Source: Crambe crambe
Taxonomy: Eukaryota; Porifera; Demospongiae; Poecilosclerida; Crambeidae
Direction of reading: 5' to 3'
Assembly: GCA_963924555.1 (NCBI GenBank)
Contig: OZ004585.1
Coordinates: forward strand, 5,345,488-5,409,487
DNA: 64,000 nucleotides
Shown: one piece after another, positions 12,701 through 27,700 of the stretch
Layout of the letters: every line of letters begins with the position of its first letter
Numbering within the stretch: the first letter of the stretch is position 1
Program-made: the position numbers and the translations under genes
Notes under the pieces: generated by a model
What the model saw: only the letters and a program-made list of their open reading frames with translations
Database searches by the model: none
What the model was told of the DNA's origin: nothing

Positions 12701-15700
12701 AACTCCTGCATAATATTGTTGGGAAAAGAGTTTAGATCCTGCTAGTGAAACTATGGGATTTGCAAGTAAGAAATGAACTCCTGCATATATTGTTGGGACA
12801 AGAGCCATGTCATTGGCATAACTACTCACAACCTCAACCCCCCCCCACGTCTTATTGTCATATCCCGCAGCTTACTGTCATATTATTGGTATATACATCC
12901 ATTGCTGTGTACCTCTAGGCTGGAGTTAATAAAATAAAAAGTTCTCTTTGCATTCATAGATGTCTAGACATTGCCTGCACCTAGATTGGACTGAATCCCA
13001 ATCGCATTTAGCTCTAAATAACATATTTGTTTCCTTGACTGTCTTTAAATAACTTTTTTTTTTCCATGACTCTCGTAGAGAGTCGACAACTTTCCTATAA
13101 CCTTTAAATAGGAGATTTCTATGCTCCAAATGAAGCTCTTTTTTTTTGTTGTGCAACATATTTTACACCACATCTGAAAATTGATAATCATGGTCTACAT
13201 ATTAAACATGATCGGCTAAAGGCAGTGCTGGAACTAAGCCATGCAACTAATAAATGTACAGCCACCTACTACAGTATTCGGCTCTGCAACATGGGCTACT
13301 TTCTTGTTGACATGCAGTGGTTGGTGCAGCTGGCCACCATGACTAGCTAGTCCCATGCTGTACCTACTCACCATCAGCTAATTGGCCTTTTATAATGTGT
13401 TTATCCCGATCAGCCATGACTCTTGTCCTGCAGCCATCAGCCATCACTCCTGTACCTGAAGAGGTGTCAATGAAGCTGTAGACAAATACCCAAACACTAT
13501 GCTGTACCATATCTTTCGGCATGAGTTAATGATCAAATAAAGCCATGCATAATTTGGTTATGTCTCGTAGTTTTCCATAATCTGCATATACTTTTACCCA
13601 ACTAGTGGAAGAATATATTTTCCTCTGTGAACACAGCGCCTTGTATTTCTTTGCAAGTGTAGAAGCACTTTAGGCCTCCTCCGTTTTCCTGATAAAAAAG
13701 GTGATAAATGGAATGAAGCTTGTGTATGCTATGGCCAGTGTTTCTTTTCATAAGGTACCTTATGAAAAGAAACACTGGCTGATTACTTGGTCACTAATGT
13801 GTGGCAATGGGACTTGAGTGACAGTATTGTTGAACATGTTGATGCAGCAACCAAATTCACCTATTGCTATTTCTAGTACAATTTTGCAAGCTGCAGGGCA
13901 CGTGCCACCCAATGTGAATAAAGAGTAATGTTATCATTATTATTATTATTATTAATTAATTTATTTATTTGATGATGTGTTGGTCACAACAAACATTGAT
14001 AAAAAGAACCAATAATAACATTGAATTGGTCTATATACATTTGCTGAAAGCAGGCTTTGTAGTCACTAAATTGACGTAGGCTCAAAAAGCCTTGGAATAC
14101 ACCTGCACTCGGCCACGGAAGCAGCTAATTCTGAATCAGCTAGATCAGGCGATATGCTTCTCAAAATATCCCTAGCCATACACAGCTATAATAAAAGCTG
14201 AGAAATGTGGACACTCGGCAAAAACAAGCATAGCCAGGTTTACATCATTACTACATTTACTGTACTCTGTCGGAGAAGGACAGATATTCTCAAGCTTAGA
14301 ACGCTTGGTGTGAGCTGTCCTCACTAGTTTTGACACAGTGTTTTACCCTGGAGAAGATTTTCTCGTCGTTACATACCAATTTCACTATTGCTTCATGCCT
14401 CAGCAAATGCAGTTTTGGCGGCCAATCTCATTGCTACAATGCCGTCCCATCACCTTCATTAGTGATGCTGCCACTTCTTTTATTTTATCTAAGAAGTTTC
14501 CTAAAGCTTGCACTTGAAGGCTTATGTGTAGGCCAGAATCAGACTGGTGAGCACGTACAGCTGGCTTTGGTTGTTATATCAGATCCACCTACAGTTGACA
14601 CTTTCCATTCCACAGGTGATTCCACACCACAGGCTGTTTGGTAGCCACCTCTCAACACATGATAATAAGAATTTGAGTTTCTGAATATCAATATTGGAAA
14701 GCTTGAAGTCGTCAAACAGGCAGCCTGTGTTTATAACTTCTTCATTTAAACTTTTGGAGCCAGGGGCCTTGCGTGACTTTGATGGACTATGGCTGGCTCT
14801 CTTGATTACTTGGTCACTAATGTGTGGCAATGGGACTTGAGTGACAGTATTGTTGAGCATGTTGATGCAGCAACCAAATTCACCTATTGCTATTTCTAGT
14901 ACACTTTTGCAAGCTGCAGGGCACGTGCCACCCAATGTGAATAAAGAGTAATGTTATCATTATTATTATTATTATTTATTTGAGTTTCTGAATATCAATA
15001 TTGGAAAGCTTGAAGTCGTCAAACAGGCAGCCTGTGTTTATAACTTCTTCATGTAAACTTTTGGAGCCAGAGGCCTTGTGTGACTTTGATGGACTATGGC
15101 TGGCTCTCTTGATTACTTGGTCACTAATGTGTGGCAATGGGACTTGAGTGACAGTATTGTTGAACATGTTGATGCAGCAACCAAATTCACCTATTGCTAT
15201 TTCTAGTACACTTTTGCAAGCTGCAGGGCACGTGCCACCCAATGTGAATAAAGAGTAATGTTATCATTATTATTATTATTATTTATTTGAGTTTCTGAAT
15301 ATCAATATTGGAAAGCTTGAAGTCGTCAAACAGGCAGCCTGTGTTTATAACTTCTTCATGTAAACTTTTGGAGCCAGAGGCCTTGTGTGACTTTGATGGA
15401 CTATGGCTGGCTCTCTTGATTACTTGGTCACTAATGTGTGGCAATGGGACTTGAGTGACAGTATTGTTGAACATGTTGATGCAGCAACCAAATTCACCTA
15501 TTGCTATTTCTAGTACACTTTTGCAAGCTGCAGGGCACGTGCCACCCAATGTGAATAAAGAGTAATGTTATCATTATTATTATTATTATTTATTTGAGTT
15601 TCTGAATATCAATATTGGAAAGCTTGAAGTCGTCAAACAGGCAGCCTGTGTTTATAACTTCTTCATGTAAACTTTTGGAGCCAGAGGCCTTGTGTGACTT

Positions 15701-18700
15701 TGATGGACTATGGCTGGCTCTCTTGATTACTTGGTCACTAATGTGTGGCAATGGGACTTGAGTGACAGTATTGTTGAACATGTTGATGCAGCAACCAAAT
15801 TCACCTATTGCTATTTCTAGTACACTTTTGCAAGCTGCAGGGCACGTGCCACCCAATGTGAATAAAGAGTAATGTTATCATTATTATTATTATTATTTAT
15901 TTGAGTTTCTGAATATCAATATTGGAAAGCTTGAAGTCGTCAAACAGGCAGCCTGTGTTTATAACTTCTTCATATAAACTTTTGGAGCCAGGGGCCTTGC
16001 GTGACTTTGATGGACTATGGCTGGCTCTCTTGATTACTTGGTCACTAATGTGTGGCAATGGGACTTGAGTGACAGTATTGTTGAACATGTTGATGCAGCA
16101 ACCAAATTCACCTATTGCTATTTCTAGTATAGGCCAGAATCAGACTGGTGAGCACGTACAGCTGGCTTTGGCCGTTATATCAGATCCACCCACAGTTGAC
16201 ACTTTCCATTCCCCAGGTGATTCCACACCACAGGCTGTTTGGTAGCCACCTCTCAACACATAATAATAAGAATTTTAGTTTCTGAATATCAATATTGGAA
16301 AGCTTGAAGTCGTCAAACAGGCAGCCTGTGTTTATAACTTCATGTAAACTTTTGGAGCCAGAGGCCTTGCGTGACTTTGATGGACTACGGCTGGCTCTCT
16401 TGATTACTTGGTCACTAATGTGTGGCAATGGGACTTGAGTGACAGTGTTGTTGAACATGTTGATGCAGCAACCATTATAACTTCTTCATTTAAACTTTTG
16501 GAGCCAGGGGCCTTGCGTGACTTTGATGGACTATGGCTGGCTCTCTTGATTACTTGGTCACTAATGTGTGGCAATGGGACTTGAGTGACAGTATTGTTGA
16601 ACATGTTGATGCAGCAACCAAATTCACCTATTGCTATTTCTAGTATAATTTTGCAAGCTGCAGGGCACGTGCCATCCAATGTGAATAAAGAGTAATATAA
16701 TGTTATTATTTATTTATTTGTTTATTTATTTATTTATGTATTTATTTATTTATTTACTTATTTGATGATGTGTTGGTCACAACAAACATTGATAAAAAGA
16801 ACCAATAATAACATTGAATTGGTCTATATACATTTGCTGAAAGCAGGCTTTGTAGTCACTAAATTGACGTAGGCTCAAAAAGCCTTGGAATACACCTGCA
16901 CTCGGCCACGGAAGCAGCTAATTCTGAATCAGCTAGATCAGGCAATATGCTTCTCAAAAAATCCCTAGCCATATCCCTTGAGAAAGGCTTTGTGGTTACA
17001 CTATGGTTGTTCAAAGAGGTTATTGGAATACAGCAATCTCAGTACGGCTGCTCCGTCACTGTAGCCTTCTCTGAGGCTATGCACCATTTCCTGTACGATA
17101 GGAAGTATCTGATCTGTGACCACTGTATCATAGCTTTCTCTGTAAGTTAGACACTACGCAACTACATATGGCAGCATTGTTTCGTGTTGATATGTCTGTC
17201 CTGGATAATCTTGGCTCACAAAATTTCTGCAAATCTGATTGTGTAAATGGGGGAAAACTCAACTGTACGAGGACAAGTCAAGGGACGATTAAAGTGGGAA
17301 AGCCCTTCACTCAACACAACAGTAGAGGAAAACGCCAAACACGTTCCCCGTTCGTATGAATTTAACAAAAAAATTCATAGATTTGCGACGTAACATTTGG
17401 GCATTGTCAACAAAAAAGTACAATCCTCTTCCATCGTAATCATCATACTTCGAACAATCCAGGTCAAAGGACATACATGATACCAACCTCCCCTCTTTCA
17501 CCCCACCTCTATTTAATTTCAATGCACATGTGCTACTGTTGATCATCAATGCGAGTCAGATGATGCCGTCCACTGTAGGCTGGAGCACTAGCAGATGTGA
17601 CATTTCTAAGATAAGAGGCTCACTGTGCCTGATGTAGTGGTACCACTTCACATTTAGAATAATCCCACTGTTGCCATGGGTTACATCATGCTTAATGTTG
17701 TGCCAGTTGGACATATCAGAAGCGTTGTGATAGTTTTGTAGTATGATAGGGCATATTTGGCAGCTTCAACAATAGGTTTCTTCCCTACTTTGTCAAACTG
17801 GCTGTCGATGACAGGTTTATACTAGCTAGGTACGATGACGTACAAGGCATTGTTCAACACTTAAGGAAGAGTTCTTTTTTCATTGTACTCTCTAGTTGGG
17901 CATATATATCAGGTAGCTTCAGATTATAGTGCAGTAATGTACGTATATGTAGGGATTGTTGGCTGGATATACAGAACAAAGATCGATCCCATTTCCATCC
18001 TTCTTGTTTCCTTACTTTTTTGAGCAATAGTCATCCCTACATCTTTTTTCATTTCATGAAATGCTTTTCCCCTTATAATATAATGAAATTGTAGGGGGGA
18101 ATAATATAATGAAATTGTAGGGGGGAATAATATAATGAGGCTCACAAAAAGCATACACTGCATGCATGGTGAGGCTAAGTGTGGTACTTCCCTACTTTGG
18201 TGTGTGATTCAGCTGTTTGGTTCTAAGCTAGATTTCTTTTATGAAACTGCATCAGTAGTTAATTCATTTGCATACCAGATGTACAGCAAATGGGTGATGA
18301 TAGGCAATAGTTGGTGTGTGCATGCAAAAAATTTCCGCACGCAAGCGCGTGGATAACACACTATGTCAAAATCCTGGATCTGCCACTGGTTTTTATTATA
18401 AAAAATATACTATTGTTTGAGATGTCACAAGACTGTCGTCTTAAGCAGTAGCATCGTTTGTGCATTTGTTTACTGTTATATTGATAATATTGTATGTATG
18501 TTGGTATGTGCATGTAGATTTATTCCTCAAATGACGAAGAGTGCATTACAGCAGGCCCTGTCCAGTGCTGGGATCCTACCACCTGGAGATGCTCAGCTCC
18601 AACGTCGATTACAACCAATGAAATGTAAGCTAGAGTACGACGGTAATGAACCATTTGTCAGTCTCTCCTGGTGTCTAGTTCATGTACAAATTCAGTGCTT

Positions 18701-21700
18701 GAATAGTTATTCGGAGGTGATCATCCTTATCCCATAATGATTTTGTCAGTCTCAGGGTTCTCCCCAATGAAACCAATCTGAATACTGTATCAAAGGATTT
18801 TAATATTCTTGTGGCTATTAAAAATACATTGTTTTAATTAAAGAAAAATGGGCCCCATCAGAGTGGTGTTGGCACCTCTCTAACAGAGAACCCTGCAGTC
18901 TAGTTGAGATATTGATTCGTGAGTGCAATGCTGATGTCAATACTCGTAATGATGCTGCTTGTGGAGACAACGAAGTTGCATTGGTTTTTTTTACTCATAG
19001 CTTTTCAGAGGCGTAGTGGCTTCATGTGTATTACATACATGTACCTAATTCAGTGCTTGAAATGTGATTGTTATTATATGCATAAGATTATCATGTGAAT
19101 GGGGAGCAATGGCCTACATATGTCAGGGTATTATTAGAGCACTGTTGGAATCTACAAATGAGGAGGCTTTAGTTTTTATTCGCTGCACCTTACTGGTATA
19201 TTTATTCGTGTGTATTGGTCTACACTAGGTGAGATTAAAGATGGCGTGCTACGTATTGGAGAGACATCAATCTCTGTGGGTTCTGGTCATGATGCAGCAG
19301 CCATGGTCCCTAATGTGCTCTTCTATGATAATGAACTAGTACGTCAATTTAGAACTGCTATATAGACCTGAAGGCTTTTATTAGGCCACAGTTATTTATT
19401 TAACTGCAGGCCCTCCATCCTCAAATTTTGATGCCTCCCTAAGGAAAAATATCAGGGTTAAAGTTCAAATTAAGCTCTCTGAAATAATTTTTAGTTATAG
19501 GCTACCAATATCACAAATTCAAGCTTCGAAGGAAAAAAAAGCAGATATACCCTTTGACCACACCCCTTTAATTAAATAAATATCTATTTATGCCTCCCTC
19601 CCTCCTGAATTTGTGGACAGTTTTTTGCCTGAGAAACAAGGAATTGATTTACCATGGTCTTCAGCCCTGTATTATCATTTCGGATAGACATGTATACTAT
19701 GCATTAATATTTTTTCCCCCTTGTGTCTTGTATAGCATGGAAGGGATGATTCAAGATTTTCTTGTGTGTCTTTTTATATAGCATCTTCGAATTATTGAAG
19801 GGATGATTCGGGATTTTTCCTTGGGAGAGCACCTTTTGCTAGTGGGCAACCAAGGAGTGGGCAAGAACAAGATCGTCGATCGATTTCTCCATCTTCTCAA
19901 TCTCCCAAGAGAATATCTCCAACTTCATAGGTTGGTTCTCATAAAACTTAGCTTTATGAAACAAACCATCGCCTTTTCAACCAGAATACTCTAGCTAGCA
20001 AGGTGCAGTGAATTTATTTCATAAAGCTAACTTTTATGAGAACTGATTTTATTATGTTAGCTAAGAGAAATAAGAAGAGTTTGACATTCTTATCCTTATC
20101 CTCATGCAATGATCTACGTCTTGTTAGGGACAGCACAGTTCAGACTTTGACCCTACAACCGTCAGTGCAAGGTGGAAGGGTCACATATCTGGATTCTCCA
20201 CTGGTATGTATGTACATAAGCGTATTATATTCTGCAGGAAGTTTTATTGAGTAGGTTTCGTGTTGGTGTTCAATTGGAACACACACACACAAAGGAGTTT
20301 ATATATTGTTCACTGTATCATATATTGTTATATTGTTGAAGCACAAATGAATATCAGCTAAAAAAGCCTACAGGAATACTAGCTTGTTTGTTTGCTCGCT
20401 CGCTCGCTGTGACTCTAATGTTGTGTGCATTGCCATAGTTACATTACTGTCTCTTTTCGTGATAACCTTGGGTTGGGTATGTGTGCTCACCTCACCATGC
20501 TTGCATTTAATTCCCTCTCATAAGAAATTGGGGAAAGTAGTGTTGTGGGTATGTCTATTATGATTGCTTTATAGAAATTAACCACGATATTTTGGTGTTA
20601 TGTAGGTGCGGGCTCTGCAATCAGGAATGGTGCTGATTGTGGACGAAGCTGACAAGGCCCCAACCCATGTGACCTGCATACTCAAAAATATCGTGGAGGG
20701 GAGTGAAATTACTCTTGCTGATGGACGAAGAATAGTTCACCAACATAAAAGTTAGTTCATTAGCACATGTTAGCAGTACTTATAGTGTGCAACTTTAGGG
20801 GTGTATGATTTTCATGGATTTATTGGTTTTGAAAAATTAATGTAAGAATTTATTGATTCACATTTCAAAGCATGATAAAATGACTTATTTTCCGCCTTTG
20901 CTAGTAATTTTGTTCATTATGATGATTCCTGATAGAAATTTAAGGTGTTCATCTGTAAGTTTAGGGGCTGAAGAAATAGTCAAGCCATCATAGGTGTTTA
21001 CAATTTAAAATAATTTAACAATGAATGTTTCCCAATCTAGTCAAAGCTAATTGAGTTGCTTTACTATGGTACGTTGTCTCACAGATAAAGATTTGGATTC
21101 TTCCAGCAACATCTTTGTGCATCCTAATTTTAGAATGATAGTCCTGGCAAATCGTCCCGGCTTTCCCTTCCTTGGAAATGACTTCTTTGCTTCTCTTGGT
21201 AAGAACTTCAATATGGTAATTGTGATTAGACGCTAGCTCCCCTTGAACTGTATCTTCCCTCTTCAGAATTAGTAGTCACAGAATCTGATTACAAAAAAGA
21301 ATCTTAACATAATGCAGTGCTTATGCTAAGAAATTGATATGATGTCCCCACAAAATGCATATAGTTTGTCCCAACATTTAACTGGGACATTGCATCAGTG
21401 TGCATTTTGACCAGTACTTTGACAAATAAATAATGACCAGACATAATTATGCCAATGTTGGCTGGATAATGTCAGGTGTCAGGTTGTTATCATAAGCTCT
21501 GATAATGCACTCATGATATATTTGCATACATTTGCACTGTTTGTAGGTGATATATTCAGCTGCCATGCTATTGACAATCCTGATCTTGAATCTGAAAAGG
21601 TATCATAGATATTATGGATAGTACTATAGAGAACCAGTTAATCGTGTGTGCATGTTGTGGCACATGTGTATGTCACCAGGTCGTGGTACCTGTTATGCAT

Positions 21701-24700
21701 GATGTCACCAGGTCGTGGTACCTGTTATGCATGATGTCACCAGGTCGTGGTACCTGTTATGCATGATGTCACCAGGTCGTGGTACCTGTTATGCATGTTA
21801 CCAGGTTGTGGTACCTGTTATGCATGTTACCAGGTCGTGGTACCTGTTATGCATGTTACCAGATTGTGGTACCTGTTATGCATGTTACCAGGTCGTGGTA
21901 CCTGTTATGCATGTTACCAGGTTGTGGTACCTGTTATGCATGTTACCAGGTCATGGTACCTGTTATGCATGTTACCAGGTCGTGGTACCTGTTATGCATG
22001 TTACCAGGTTGTGGTACCTGTTATGCATGTCACCAGGTCGTGGTACCTGTTATGCATGTTACCAGGTTGTGGTACCTGTTATGCATGTCACCAGGTCGTG
22101 GTACCTGTTATGCATGTTACCAGGTTGTGGTACCTGTTATGCATGTCACCAGGTCGTGGTACCTGTTATGCATGTTACCAGGTTGTGGTACCTGTTATGC
22201 ATGTCACCAGGTCGTGGTACCTGTTATGCATGTTACCAGGTTGTGGCACTCGTCATGGATGTTACCAGATTGTGGTACTTGTCTTGGGCCTGTGCACACA
22301 TTAATTGAACTTAATGTTTCTGTGCCATCAGAAACCAACTATGTACAAGCCATACAAAATGGAGTGAACCAAAGGACAGTGAGGATATCTTGATTATTGG
22401 GGCGAGCCCCACACTAGCATGTTGGCTGGCGGAGTTTGAATTATAATATGTGACAGTCGAGGGTAGAAATCAAACTTTATTCACGTTTTAGTCGAACTTT
22501 CCTTTTGTCATGACTGATGCTTTACAATAGAATTTTCTGCCTTTCGAACTTTTTTTTTTCGAAAGTAGAAAGCGTGAATAAAGTTTGATTTCTACCCTCG
22601 ACTGTCACATATATATATCTCGTATGTCCTAACAATAGTGGTTTTTCTCTGCGACGATCATCTGGTAACATTACATCACAGTAGATTGCGCATGCGTACA
22701 TAAACGTGCTAAGCTAAGCTTAAGAGAGGGCTGGGACAGCTAGCTGAACAGGAAGAAGAATTAACGTCTTGGGAAGCATAGATCGAGAAATCCAGAGACA
22801 ATGCTGGCCCAGAGGAAAAAAATGCCTCAGGCATCGAATGGCAGATGCTAGCTAGGCCATTTTCACATGCATCACATTCAGCACATCACGGACAGCGCTT
22901 GAGGGAGAGTGCAAGTCAGCAGTTGATGTCACAGACAGTCAGAGAATGCAGTATTTTCGGAAAGAGATGCCATTCTCATTGTTTCACCCTTGCTAAAAGA
23001 GAACATGCATCACCAGCTCAGGCTTACCCCACAATGCATTACATTTGTCTAGTAGAGGCAGTAGGAAGCTATGAGATACAGGCTAGACAAGCAACAGGAA
23101 ATAAAGGCTATAGTATCAGGGCAACAAAACCAAGAGCAAAGACTATAGGCCAGATGAGTAGTAGGACAGCAGGAAGGCCCTACAAAATGAAGAGTATTCA
23201 GAACATGATTTTGAACATATCAATGTGTATGTGGACCTGCAGAAAGACAATTTGCATGCAGTTATTTCCAAACCACTACAACCTACTAGCTCACCTCAAC
23301 GATTGGGACTCGGGTGGGTGCAATCAGATGGTGAAAGGAAACAATGTCTGTTGGAGCTCTCACAAAGAATAGTGGAAAGGTTATTTGACTTTTCCTACAA
23401 TGGGTCAACACGTACTGCCTCAGGTGACCGTGTAGAGGAGTATGCCATCCAGCTCCTTAGTCAGGACTTATTTTGCTATCTAATTCGATAAGGGAAGGAG
23501 ATGGAGAAAGGATTCTAAGATGCTGGAGATATCTACTCCCTATATTTTTTTAGCAGTGGAAGAACAAATGAAGTACACGGCATGCTCAACAGCTGCTGTG
23601 GAGTCGCAGCATCAATATTCATGGGCGTATGGGGAGAAATATACTAGAGAAATAGGTGACTTAGGGGGAAATAGGTGACTTAGAGATGGAGCACCTCAAC
23701 AGGACTCGTCAAGGTACAGTACTACAAACTTCCACATGCATAACTACTAACTGACTCTTCTTAACATCATATTCACCACACACTTGCACTGCTGTACAAC
23801 ACAGCATTCCATATCTCTAAATAAAGTGTCTCTCCTACTAACAGTTTCATTCCTCAAATACTCTTAACATCTTCTTGCTGATCAATTCCTTCCGGGGGTT
23901 TGTGAATAAGCTGTGTGACCAGACATGGCAAACCATCCCTTCCACCTCTCCCCGTCTCCTGGATGTACACATCTCTGCTGCAATCAATACCCATTCCAAA
24001 TGCCACTGTTATCACAGCTTGGAATTGGTTGTGAATACATGCAGAATTTCTTCATGTTTGAATAGGCTTGTCAACAATGCTTGTGTACATATCCACAAGT
24101 CAAAAGCGTGTTATGTTAAGAGCATGTGGCGAATGTGTGTTTCTAACCATGATGAAAAAAATTATAAATGTTAAAGACATATCTCATAACTTCTGCAGTA
24201 AATGATCATTCTTGACATGTGCACTTTCTTAGTGTTGCCAATTATACGAAAAGTCAAATAACTTTTCCACTATTCTTTCCAACAGACATTGTTTCCTTTC
24301 ATCATGTGATTGCATCCATTCTCTGTTACATGAGCGAAGTTCTGTGAAAGCAGATATCACGTGCTTCTATGACATCAACCAGGAACTCATCACAAGCATT
24401 GAAGTTCTTTATTTGGTCTTTGGTCACATTTTTGTGGTTGATATGATTTCTTGGCTGGTATAAGGTCCCATGGTCACTATAGGAGTCAGGAGAAAGGTAG
24501 TATCTCCTGATTACCTCAATGAACCAAAAAAACAAACAAAAAAAACAACGAAAAAACAACGTATATGGATGCACAGTAAAGTAAGTTTCAATATCCCCAG
24601 TAGTTGAAACGAAGCCTCTGCTTTCGGTATCAACCCATCTAGCCATCTAGAAGGATCAACTGAATTGATCTTGGCTTTCTTAGCCCCCCTCCCACATTTA

Positions 24701-27700
24701 GCAGTTAGTTGATCACCTCGAAACAAAAGCTTGTGGAATATAGCTTTAGGAATTTTGACTGTGAAATTTTCGTGGATGTAAGATTGCATATAGGTGTACA
24801 TGCTGCATTATCTCCACCATCTCATCCAGTTTATTTTCATTTTTGAGAATGACTCCAAGTGGCACCTAGCAATAAACATAATATTGCTGTATCATCATAG
24901 CTAATACCACTTCAAATTTTTTTGACATTTTCTTTTGTATTTGTGTGGTATGTGCCATTACACTAGCTGTGGCATACTCCCCTACATGGTCATATGAGGC
25001 AATACGTTTTGACCCATAGTGGATTAATATTTCTATAAATTTACTTGCAGAATAATTCTAGTATGGGCTTACATATGGTTTGTGCATTCCAATGATGTTT
25101 GTTAGTGCATGCCTAAGATCAATTGATGCAGTGGCTGTGATTGCCATTATATTGACTCTGCCTGGTAAAATGCTGCGAACCTCACCGATCTTATGGGGAG
25201 AGTCTTGTGAAAAGTATCACTCCTGCATTATCATTCATAGAACCAGCATAGCTACCATTGATAAAATATTTAAAAAAACCTACCACTTTGCTATGCACTG
25301 GGCCTCATCAATCACAAATCCCCGCCGCCTGGCTGAATACAGATCCAACAACATGACACTGTTACTGACATGATCTGTCATTTGCAATGTAGCATTATAA
25401 CTTATGCACATGCACATGTGATTGGAACATCCATACAGAGAGCTAAAGGAATGATGAGTAACTGAAAAGCTAATTTCCATACTGTGGAATGAATTGACTC
25501 TCTCCTTTTGAGTTTACGATTAACTTTATTAATGAGAGTATTGGCTGTCTCTCCAGGTGCAACCAGAGCTTTTTCTGGTGCTCCCAAAAGTCTTTAGAGC
25601 TATATTTCTGTCTGTACGAAGCTGTAGCAAGCAGTTCAGCTTTGAGCAGCTTGTACTTGTATTTTGTGGATGCAGGCAATCTTACCACAACTTCTGTACT
25701 TTATATGTGTTAATAATTTAGTAGACTCGGTTTATACAGTAATCTACTAAATCAATAACTCTTTTGTCATGGTATACTACCAAATAAACAATCTTGTTTC
25801 ATGTTTACTATTTGAAAAAACAAAATAGAAATATTACGATGTGTGAATTTGACTTACGGACTCCAAACGTCAGCTTTTTTCACATTTTGCAATGTTTGGT
25901 GGTGGCTAATGACCTCTATTACAATGTACTCTTGCAAATCAGCCTATTTACTATATCCTATATATATATAGCTATATCAGATCTATGTGAATTGTATTTA
26001 AACATACTGAGGGAGCTGGAAGTTTGTCCATCGCTGGTAAAGTGTAAGAACTTGTTGTAAAAGTCGAGTTGAAGTCATTATTGAAAGCACAGACAATTTC
26101 AGATGGAGTCCTCAAAACCTCTGAATCTACACCAATAAAGACAGAACGTGTTGGTGGATTGTTTAGATCTCTTAAATGACGATATAGCTTGCTGGAGTCA
26201 GTACCAAAGGAAGATACGAGATCCTGGATAAAATTTTCTTTAGCAATTTGCATTTTATTTTGTAAGGCTGCTTGCAGAGCATTTAATTTTGCAACTTTTT
26301 GCCTTCTTGAAAGGCTCCAGAACCTCCTTTACAAGCTCAGGACTACGTGAGTGCAACTCAGGAAGACCATACTTATACTGGAACAACATTCCCAGTCTAA
26401 ACTGAAGGGTTGCCAAAATGTGTCTGTTAGCTGTGTTCAGTGTACAGTAAATCTACTAATAGCCCATACATAGCTATTATGGTGTCATCGATGGATAGGC
26501 CACCAGGTAATTCTACTTCACTTTGGACAATGTAGTCGATCGCTCTGCAAAGCAGAGGTGTTCCCCACAAGGTATCTATCCTTGCTACATCAATAACTCT
26601 TTTGTTATGGTATACTACCAAATAAACAATCTTGTTTCATATTCACTATTTGAAAAAACAAAGTAGAAATATTACAATGTGTGAATTTGACTTACAGACT
26701 CCAAACATCAGCTTTTTTTCACATATTTGGTGGTGGCTAATGACCTCTGGAGCCATGTACTCTTGTGCTTATTTCGCAGGCACGTGCTATCTTATCCCAG
26801 GCCATGTGCTATCTTATCCCAGGGCACGTGCTATCTTATCCCAGGCCATGTGCTATCTCACGTGCTATCTTATCCTAGGGCTTGTGAAATGGGAGTCTTC
26901 CTGTTCTGGAATAAACTATGGTTGGTTGGTAGCTATGCAAAATGTGGGCATGTGCTATGGGCTGGAGGAAGCTACCAGCAGACAGAGACAGGGTTGATAA
27001 TTGGGGCCAGGTGATGGTTTTGTAAATCATACGTTTGTTATAGTTTCTTTTCGTGAAGTGTGCTGCGGCTGCTGTTGCTTCCACTGAAAATTTTATTCCT
27101 TAATCTATCTGCCCTCTCCGTAAGGTTGGAAGGATCTAATAACAGAATCCACCTACGGTACCATCTGCTACATGCCGTTAAGAACAACTCACTAGACCAT
27201 ATCTATGGCTCTACATCCTTTCCGTTGATTGAACTCATAGTTATAGATCAATGTATCGTCAATTCTTCTTACACATTTGAACAACCCCTCCGCTAAATAT
27301 GGTACCACACCTTGTTCTTCACAAGCTTTATTTATGAGCTTAACTGAAAAAAATTCTTTGTTAGATAGCTTGAATTTAAATTTAAATGAAGGCTCCACGC
27401 GAACTCCCCTCTTCTAATAGTCCAATGGCGACCTTGGGTAAACTGAGCATGCATACTTGCCCTGCAGTGCCCTAGAAGGATCTAATAACAGAGTCCACCT
27501 ACGGTACCATCTGCTACATGCCGTTAAGTACAACTCACTAGACCATATCTATGGCTTTACATCCTTTCCGTTGATTGAACTCATAGTTATAGATCAATGT
27601 ATCGTCAATTCTTCTTACACATTTGAACAACCCCTCTGCTAAATATGGTAGTAGTCCCACTCCTTGTTCTTCACAAGCATTATTTGTGAGCTTTAACTGA

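Noticed and set aside
14579..16679. Series of antisense ORFs of 63-118 codons as a gene cluster.
   Set aside because: They are copies of one satellite monomer; no splice signals or start context support genes, although the monomer may descend from one.
21715..22393. Three overlapping 185-204 codon frames.
   Set aside because: All three frames are open because the 29-bp unit lacks stops; the peptides are the same repeat read in rotation.
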